Assembly (NCBI RefSeq): GCF_042429235.1
Contig: NZ_JBHMBA010000008.1
Source of the DNA: Arthrobacter_B citreus
GTDB taxonomy: Bacteria; Actinomycetota; Actinomycetes; Actinomycetales; Micrococcaceae
Reading direction: 5' to 3' (one strand)
DNA: 64,000 nt
Made by a program: the position numbers and the translations under genes. Below are positions 58,972 through 64,000 of this stretch, piece by piece; positions within the stretch are counted from its first letter, which is position 1, and each line of letters begins with the position of its first letter. The notes under the pieces are model-generated. The model saw only the letters and a list, made by a program, of their open reading frames with translations, had not been told where the DNA came from and searched no databases.

Positions 58972-60201
58972 TTAGGCCTCTTCGCGGTACAGCAGCAGGG
59001 CCTCGCCCTGGCCACCGCCGCCGCACAGTGCAACGGCAGCCCGTCCGGACCCGCGCCTCAGGAGTTCGTGGGCGGCGGTCAGGGCAAGCCTGGCGCCCGA
59101 AGCGCCAATCGGATGGCCCAGGGCGATGGCGCCGCCGTTCAGGTTGCACTGGTCCAGATCCATTCCCAGCTCATTCAACGACTGGACGGCAACGGCGCCA
59201 AACGCTTCATTGATTTCGATGAAGTCCAGATCCGAGGTGCTCCAGCCGGCGCGGTCCAGGGCGGCGAAGACGGCGTTGGACGGCTGGGAATGCAGCGTGT
59301 TGTCCGGTCCCGCCACCTGACCGGGAAGGCCGACGACGGCGAGGACCTCGAGTCCGTTTTCATCGGCATAGGCACGGGTCGTCAGGACCAGGGCAGCCGC
59401 GCCGTCGGACAGCGGTGACGAGTTCCCGGCCGTGATGGTGCCTTCGGGATCAAAAGCCGGGCGCAGGCCGGCAAGTGTCTCCGGGGTGGTGTTGGGACGG
59501 ACGCCCTCGTCGGCCGTGAGCACGAGGGGCTCGCCCCGTCGCTGGGGAACCGTGACGGGAACAATCTCCGCGTCGAAGACACCGGATGCCATGGCGGCGG
59601 CTGCCCTGCGGTGGGACGCCGCGGCAACTTCGTCCTGTTCCAGGCGTTTGATGGCCAGCTTAGTGTTGCCGCGCTCGGTGGAGATGCCCATGGAATCGTT
59701 GTCGAAAGCGTCGGTGAGACCGTCGTGGGCCACGGCGTCGAGCGCGGAAATGTTGCCGTAGTTCCAGCCCTGGCGTGAACCGGGCAGCAGATGCGGGCCG
59801 CGCGACATGGACTCCTGGCCGCCGGCCACAACCACCGTTGCTTCTCCGCCGCGGATCAGGCGGGCCGCGTCAATGACGGCGGCGAGGCCCGAAAGGCACA
59901 CCTTGTTAAGGGTGACCGTGGGGACGTTCCATCCGATCCCGGCCTTGATGGAGGCCTGCCGCGCCGGGTTCTGCCCACAGCCTGCCTGGACCACATGTCC
60001 CATGATGACGGCGTTGACGTCGGCGGCCGGTACGCGTGACTTTTCCAGGGCGCCGGCGATGGCGAAGGCGCCGAGCTCAACCGCGGTGAAGGATGCGAGC
60101 TGGCCGTTGAGCCGGCCCTGCGGAGTGCGTGCTCCGCCAACGATCACCACTTCGGCGGCGGTTGCTTCTTGGCCTGCGGCCTGGTCTGGGCGGTTGCTCA
60201 T
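58972..60201 (-). CDS. Acetyl-CoA acetyltransferase (thiolase)
   Basis: 409 residues from the ATG at 60201. VIVGGARTPQGRLNGQLASF, the acylated cysteine in LNKVCLSGLAAV, VVVAGGQESMSRGPHLLPG, EINEAFGAVAVQSL, NLNGGAIALGHPIGASGAR and the second cysteine in ALCGGGGQGEALLL (all quoted in part) identify a class II thiolase. Its direction (degradative or biosynthetic) is not set by sequence. It sits alone between rplL and rpoB; upstream frame to 60471 is not coding. Confidence 0.94.
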   Translation of the reverse strand: MSNRPDQAAGQEATAAEVVIVGGARTPQGRLNGQLASFTAVELGAFAIAGALEKSRVPAADVNAVIMGHVVQAGCGQNPARQASIKAGIGWNVPTVTLNKVCLSGLAAVIDAARLIRGGEATVVVAGGQESMSRGPHLLPGSRQGWNYGNISALDAVAHDGLTDAFDNDSMGISTERGNTKLAIKRLEQDEVAAASHRRAAAAMASGVFDAEIVPVTVPQRRGEPLVLTADEGVRPNTTPETLAGLRPAFDPEGTITAGNSSPLSDGAAALVLTTRAYADENGLEVLAVVGLPGQVAGPDNTLHSQPSNAVFAALDRAGWSTSDLDFIEINEAFGAVAVQSLNELGMDLDQCNLNGGAIALGHPIGASGARLALTAAHELLRRGSGRAAVALCGGGGQGEALLLYREEA

Positions 60202-60730
60202 GGCGGGAAATCCACTTTCGTCGTTGAAATAGTCAGTGCCGGGGTGCAGCTCAAGGGCCTGGAGCAGTATGCCCGGATGCAGCGGCGCTGGAACAAGGGT
60301 ACGCCAATGGCCGGGGCGGGGGAGAGCCACGTCACGCCGGAATGAGGCCCCGCACACCGGCGGCACGCACAATCCGCGGATCGTGCGGTAAGATATTGCT
60401 ATCCGATGCGTCAGCGGTGCGCCGGTGTTGCCTGTAGCTCCCCGTTCCACGGTCCCGATGGTCGAATCCAATCGACAATCACATCGACCGGACCGGCGGG
60501 TCGAGCCACGCAGGGTTGCGGCGCCGGGTAGACTTGTCTGCCCATAATGCCCTATAGTTAATATTTGCTTCCCTCTCTTAACCTTCAGCCTTCATATAGC
60601 GGTGGGCTTTGTCCTGTGCCAGGCAGCGTTTCGCGCGCCCGGCAGGATGCAAGGACGCACGCGGACCAGGTCCGTTCTGTGCAGAGAAGGAGGCGCGAAA
60701 CACGCCTGAAGGTCTGTGGAAGGATCCCTC
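60202..60730. promoter_or_regulatory. 529-base intergenic region between thiolase and rpoB
   Basis: No gene is supported here. On the plus strand TAGACT (60529-60534), 18 bases, TATAGT (60553-60558) is a good candidate rpoB promoter, leaving a leader of about 165 bases. A second -10-like TAAGAT near 60390 lies farther upstream. No attenuator-type hairpin with a T-run is seen in the leader. Confidence 0.5.
60529..60558 (+). promoter_or_regulatory. Predicted rpoB promoter
   Basis: TAGACT, 18-base spacer, TATAGT, with TTAATA just after. Confidence 0.5.
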
Positions 60731-63700
60731 TTGGTCGCCTCGAGCACCTCTAATAATGCAACCGCTAACATCCCGGAGAACATCGCTCCCCGGATTTCAT
60801 TCGCAAAGATTCACGAACCTCTTGACGTTCCCAATCTTCTTGCCCTGCAGACCGAGAGCTTTGACTGGCTCGTCGGCAACGAACGCTGGAAAGCGCGCGT
60901 GGAAAAGGCGAAGCAGACCGGGGAACAGGGCATAGCCACCACCTCCGGCCTCGCCGACATCTTCGAGGAAATCTCCCCGATCGAGGACTTCCAGGGCACG
61001 ATGTCCCTGAGTTTCACCGAGCCGGAGTTTGCCGACCCGAAGTACACCATGGCTGAGTGCAAGGATCGGGACGCCACGTACTCGGCCCCGCTGTACGTTA
61101 AAGCCGAATTCATGAACAACAACACGGGCGAAATCAAGCAGCAGACCGTGTTCATGGGCGACTTCCCGCTGATGACAGACAAGGGAACGTTCGTCATCAA
61201 CGGCACCGAGCGTGTCGTTGTTTCCCAGCTGGTCCGTTCGCCGGGCGCATACTTCGAGCGCACCGCGGACAAGACCAGCGACAAGGACATCTACACCGCG
61301 AAGATCATTCCTTCCCGCGGTGCATGGTTCGAACTCGAAATCGACAAGCGCGACCAGGTTGGCGTCCGCCTCGACCGCAAGCGCAAGCAGTCCGTCACCG
61401 TCCTGCTCAAGGCACTCGGCTGGACCGAAGGCCAGATCCTCGAGACCTTCGGCGAATACGATTCCATCCGCGCCACCCTCGAGAAGGACCCGACGGAAAC
61501 CCGCGAGGATGCCCTGCTGGACATCTACCGCAAGCTCCGTCCGGGCGAGCCGCCCACGGTCGAGGCTGCCCAGACCCTGCTGGACAACCTGTACTTCAAC
61601 CCGAAGCGCTACGACCTGGCCAAGGTTGGCCGTTACAAGATCAACCGCAAGCTCGGCATCGACAAGCCGCTGACGGACTCCGATGCTTCGGTCCTGAACA
61701 ACGATGACATCGTTGCCATGATCAAGTTCCTGGTTGCCCTGCACGCCGGCGAGAAGACCGTTCCGGGCAAGCGCAACGGCGAAGACGTCGACATCCGCGT
61801 GGAGGTCGACGACATCGACCACTTCGGCAACCGCCGCATCCGCGCCGTCGGTGAGCTCATCGAGAACCAGATCCGCACTGGTCTGTCCCGCATGGAGCGT
61901 GTTGTGCGCGAGCGCATGACCACTCAGGACGTCGAGGCCATCACGCCGCAGACGCTGATCAACATCCGCCCCGTCGTGGCAGCGATCAAGGAGTTCTTCG
62001 GAACATCCCAGCTCTCGCAGTTCATGGACCAGAACAACCCGCTCGCCGGACTGACGCACAAGCGCCGCCTGTCCGCGCTGGGCCCGGGTGGTCTGTCCCG
62101 TGACCGCGCAGGCATGGAAGTCCGAGACGTCCACCCCTCGCACTACGGCCGCATGTGCCCCATCGAAACCCCTGAAGGTCCGAACATTGGCCTGATCGGT
62201 TCGCTGGCGTCCTACGCCCGGATCAACGCTTTCGGCTTCATCGAAACGCCGTACCGCAAGGTTATCAACGGCGTCGTCACCGACCAGGTTGATTACCTGA
62301 CGGCCGACGACGAAGTGGAGCGCACCATTGCCCAGGCAAACGCTCCGCTGCGCGAAGACCAGCACTTCGCCGAGGACCTCGTCCTCGTGCGTGCCCGCGG
62401 CGGTTCCGGCGAGCCCGTGCTCGTCGAGCCCGAAGGCGTGGAATACATGGACGTCTCCCCGCGCCAGATGGTGTCGGTGGCCACCGCCCTGATTCCGTTC
62501 CTGGAGCACGATGACGCCAACCGCGCCCTCATGGGTGCGAACATGCAGCGCCAGGCCGTGCCGCTGCTCCGTTCCGAGCGCCCCGTCGTGGGCACCGGCA
62601 TGGAGAAGTACGCAGCTGTTGACGCCGGCGACTCAGTCACCGCCGTCAAGCCCGGCGTCGTGACCGAGGTCTCCGCTGAGCTCGTTACCGTCATGAACGA
62701 CGACGGCACCGAGTCCAACTACCCGATCATGAAGTTCGCGCGCTCCAACCAGGGCAACGCGTACAACCAGCGGGTCCTGGTTTCCGAAGGCGCACGCGTC
62801 GAGGTCAACAGCATCATCGCCGACGGTCCGTCCACGGACCAGGGCGAGCTGGCACTGGGTAAGAACCTGCTCGTGGCATTCATGTCATGGGAAGGCCACA
62901 ACTACGAGGATGCGATCATCCTCTCCCAGCGCATGGTCTCCGACGACGTCCTCACCTCCATCCACATCGAGGAGCACGAAGTTGATGCCCGCGACACCAA
63001 GCTTGGTGCCGAGGAAATCACCCGTGACATCCCCAACGTGTCCGAGGAAGTGCTCTCCCAGCTGGACGAGCGCGGCATCATCCACATTGGTGCCGAGGTT
63101 GAAGCCGGCGACATCCTGGTTGGCCGCGTCACCCCCAAGGGTGAGACGGAACTGACTCCGGAAGAGCGCCTGCTGCGCGCCATCTTCGGCGAGAAGAGCC
63201 GCGAAGTCCGCGACACCTCCCTGAAGGTGCCCCACGGCGAGTCCGGCACGGTCATCGGTGTCCGCATCTTCGACCGCGACAACGACGACGAGCTGCCCCC
63301 GGGCGTGAACCAGCTGGTGCGCGTCTACGTCGCCCACAAGCGCAAGATCACGGACGGCGACAAGCTGGCCGGCCGCCACGGCAACAAGGGCGTCATCTCC
63401 AAGATCCTCCCGATCGAAGACATGCCGTTCATGGAAGACGGAACCCCCGTCGACATCGTCCTGAACCCGCTGGGTGTTCCGGGCCGCATGAACGTCGGCC
63501 AGGTCCTGGAAATCCACCTTGGCTGGGCTGCCAAGCAGGGCTGGAAGATCGACGGCAACCCCGACTGGGTCAAGAACCTTCCGGAACTGCCGCGCGAATC
63601 CGGCCCCACCACGGTCGCCACCCCGGTGTTCGACGGTGCCAGTGAAGACGAAATCACCGGCCTGCTCGATTCCACCAACGTGACCCGTGACGGCAACCGC

Positions 63701-64000
63701 CTGATCGGCGCTTCCGGTAAGGCCCGGATGTTCGACGGCCGCTCGGGCCAGCCGTTCCCGGAGCCCATCTCCGTGGGTTACATGTACATCCTGAAGCTGC
63801 ACCACCTTGTTGATGACAAGATCCATGCACGCTCCACCGGTCCGTACTCCATGATCACCCAGCAGCCGCTGGGTGGTAAGGCACAGTTCGGTGGCCAGCG
63901 CTTCGGTGAAATGGAAGTTTGGGCCCTGGAAGCGTACGGCGCCGCCTACACGCTGCAGGAACTGCTGACCATCAAGTCGGATGACATCCACGGCCGCGTG
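60731..64000 (+). CDS. rpoB: DNA-directed RNA polymerase beta subunit, 5' 1090 codons
   Basis: Open from TTG 60731 to the window edge: 1090 codons of an expected about 1165-1170. The start LVASSTSNNATANIPENI is typical of Arthrobacter relatives, with AAGGA seven bases before. Core motifs: SFDWLVGNERW, VSQLVRSPGAYFE, the rifampicin region SQFMDQNNPLAGLTHKRRLSALG, HYGRMCPIETPEGPNIGLIG, and ITDGDKLAGRHGNKGVISKI (quoted in parts). The residues most often changed in rifampicin resistance (D516, H526 and S531 of E. coli numbering) are wild type. rpoC is expected beyond the window. Confidence 0.99.
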   Translation, partial: MVASSTSNNATANIPENIAPRISFAKIHEPLDVPNLLALQTESFDWLVGNERWKARVEKAKQTGEQGIATTSGLADIFEEISPIEDFQGTMSLSFTEPEFADPKYTMAECKDRDATYSAPLYVKAEFMNNNTGEIKQQTVFMGDFPLMTDKGTFVINGTERVVVSQLVRSPGAYFERTADKTSDKDIYTAKIIPSRGAWFELEIDKRDQVGVRLDRKRKQSVTVLLKALGWTEGQILETFGEYDSIRATLEKDPTETREDALLDIYRKLRPGEPPTVEAAQTLLDNLYFNPKRYDLAKVGRYKINRKLGIDKPLTDSDASVLNNDDIVAMIKFLVALHAGEKTVPGKRNGEDVDIRVEVDDIDHFGNRRIRAVGELIENQIRTGLSRMERVVRERMTTQDVEAITPQTLINIRPVVAAIKEFFGTSQLSQFMDQNNPLAGLTHKRRLSALGPGGLSRDRAGMEVRDVHPSHYGRMCPIETPEGPNIGLIGSLASYARINAFGFIETPYRKVINGVVTDQVDYLTADDEVERTIAQANAPLREDQHFAEDLVLVRARGGSGEPVLVEPEGVEYMDVSPRQMVSVATALIPFLEHDDANRALMGANMQRQAVPLLRSERPVVGTGMEKYAAVDAGDSVTAVKPGVVTEVSAELVTVMNDDGTESNYPIMKFARSNQGNAYNQRVLVSEGARVEVNSIIADGPSTDQGELALGKNLLVAFMSWEGHNYEDAIILSQRMVSDDVLTSIHIEEHEVDARDTKLGAEEITRDIPNVSEEVLSQLDERGIIHIGAEVEAGDILVGRVTPKGETELTPEERLLRAIFGEKSREVRDTSLKVPHGESGTVIGVRIFDRDNDDELPPGVNQLVRVYVAHKRKITDGDKLAGRHGNKGVISKILPIEDMPFMEDGTPVDIVLNPLGVPGRMNVGQVLEIHLGWAAKQGWKIDGNPDWVKNLPELPRESGPTTVATPVFDGASEDEITGLLDSTNVTRDGNRLIGASGKARMFDGRSGQPFPEPISVGYMYILKLHHLVDDKIHARSTGPYSMITQQPLGGKAQFGGQRFGEMEVWALEAYGAAYTLQELLTIKSDDIHGRV

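Noticed and set aside
61950..62170. Possible rifampicin-resistance change in rpoB
   Set aside because: The key positions D516, H526 and S531 (E. coli numbering) are wild type.
60797..62509. 570-codon minus-strand frame opposite rpoB
   Set aside because: rpoB is certain; the antisense frame is a codon-bias artefact.
1..64000. CRISPR arrays, insertion sequences, prophage or integrase genes
   Set aside because: No repeat-spacer pattern, transposase or integrase motif was seen; the short tandem repeats listed have no spacers.

Overview
The window is chromosomal DNA of a high-GC Gram-positive bacterium, most likely a member of the Micrococcaceae close to Arthrobacter. Supporting signs are the strongly GC-biased third codon positions, mycothiol synthase (mshD) next to a GlnR-type regulator, the order tRNA-Trp/secE/nusG/rplK/rplA ... 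rplJ/rplL/rpoB, the many GTG and TTG starts, and an actinobacterial 6-phosphofructokinase. The genus is an inference from protein flavour and gene order, because no database search was possible.

Layout. 0-5 kb: start of a YajQ-family gene, a small secreted protein, tRNA-Tyr, thioredoxin, glutathione-independent formaldehyde dehydrogenase and an ammonium transporter fused to a P-II-like domain. 4.7-10.4 kb: a ThuA/Gfo-Idh pair, an AlkA-like DNA glycosylase, and the transsulfuration genes cbs and metB. 10.4-18 kb: amidohydrolase, GT87 mannosyltransferase-like membrane protein, MOSC protein, a long-leader DEAD-box helicase and a soluble Ser/Thr kinase with a GAF tail. 18.2-24.1 kb: tRNA-Thr and tRNA-Met, an odd ParA-like ATPase, a DJ-1/PfpI protein, a DUF2797 protein, two MaoC-fold dehydratases and murB. 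24.1-28 kb: an amidohydrolase, an RpiR-type regulator and a sodium:solute symporter that share a 7-2-7 palindromic operator. 28-37 kb, minus strand: thyA-dfrA-asd, DUF1648-ferritin (transcribed ferritin last), then glnR, mshD, ppk and a MutT1-like gene. 37-42 kb: membrane proteins, a nitrobindin, a YgfZ-like protein, an ankyrin protein, an acetyltransferase and pfkA. 42.2-46.4 kb: a PspC/LiaF-like envelope-stress cluster with a histidine kinase and LuxR-type regulator. 46.4-64 kb: aspC, then the transcription/translation block from tRNA-Trp to rpoB. That block is interrupted between rplA and rplJ by an acetyltransferase and a complete acid-sugar catabolic operon (GntR regulator, DUF1537 kinase, dehydrogenase, GntP permease, class II aldolase). 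A thiolase gene lies on the opposite strand between rplL and rpoB.

Most genes are core or ordinary accessory functions. The parts most worth follow-up are the acid-sugar operon, whose aldolase is of the fructose-bisphosphate type rather than the usual decarboxylating type, with a repeated GntR-family operator; the RpiR operator pair; the Amt-PII fusion without the modifiable tyrosine; the soluble kinase-GAF fusion; the ParA-like protein with an altered P-loop and hexapeptide repeats; and a proteobacterial-type Asd in the thyA-dfrA operon. No CRISPR array, insertion sequence, integrase, prophage or replication origin was seen.
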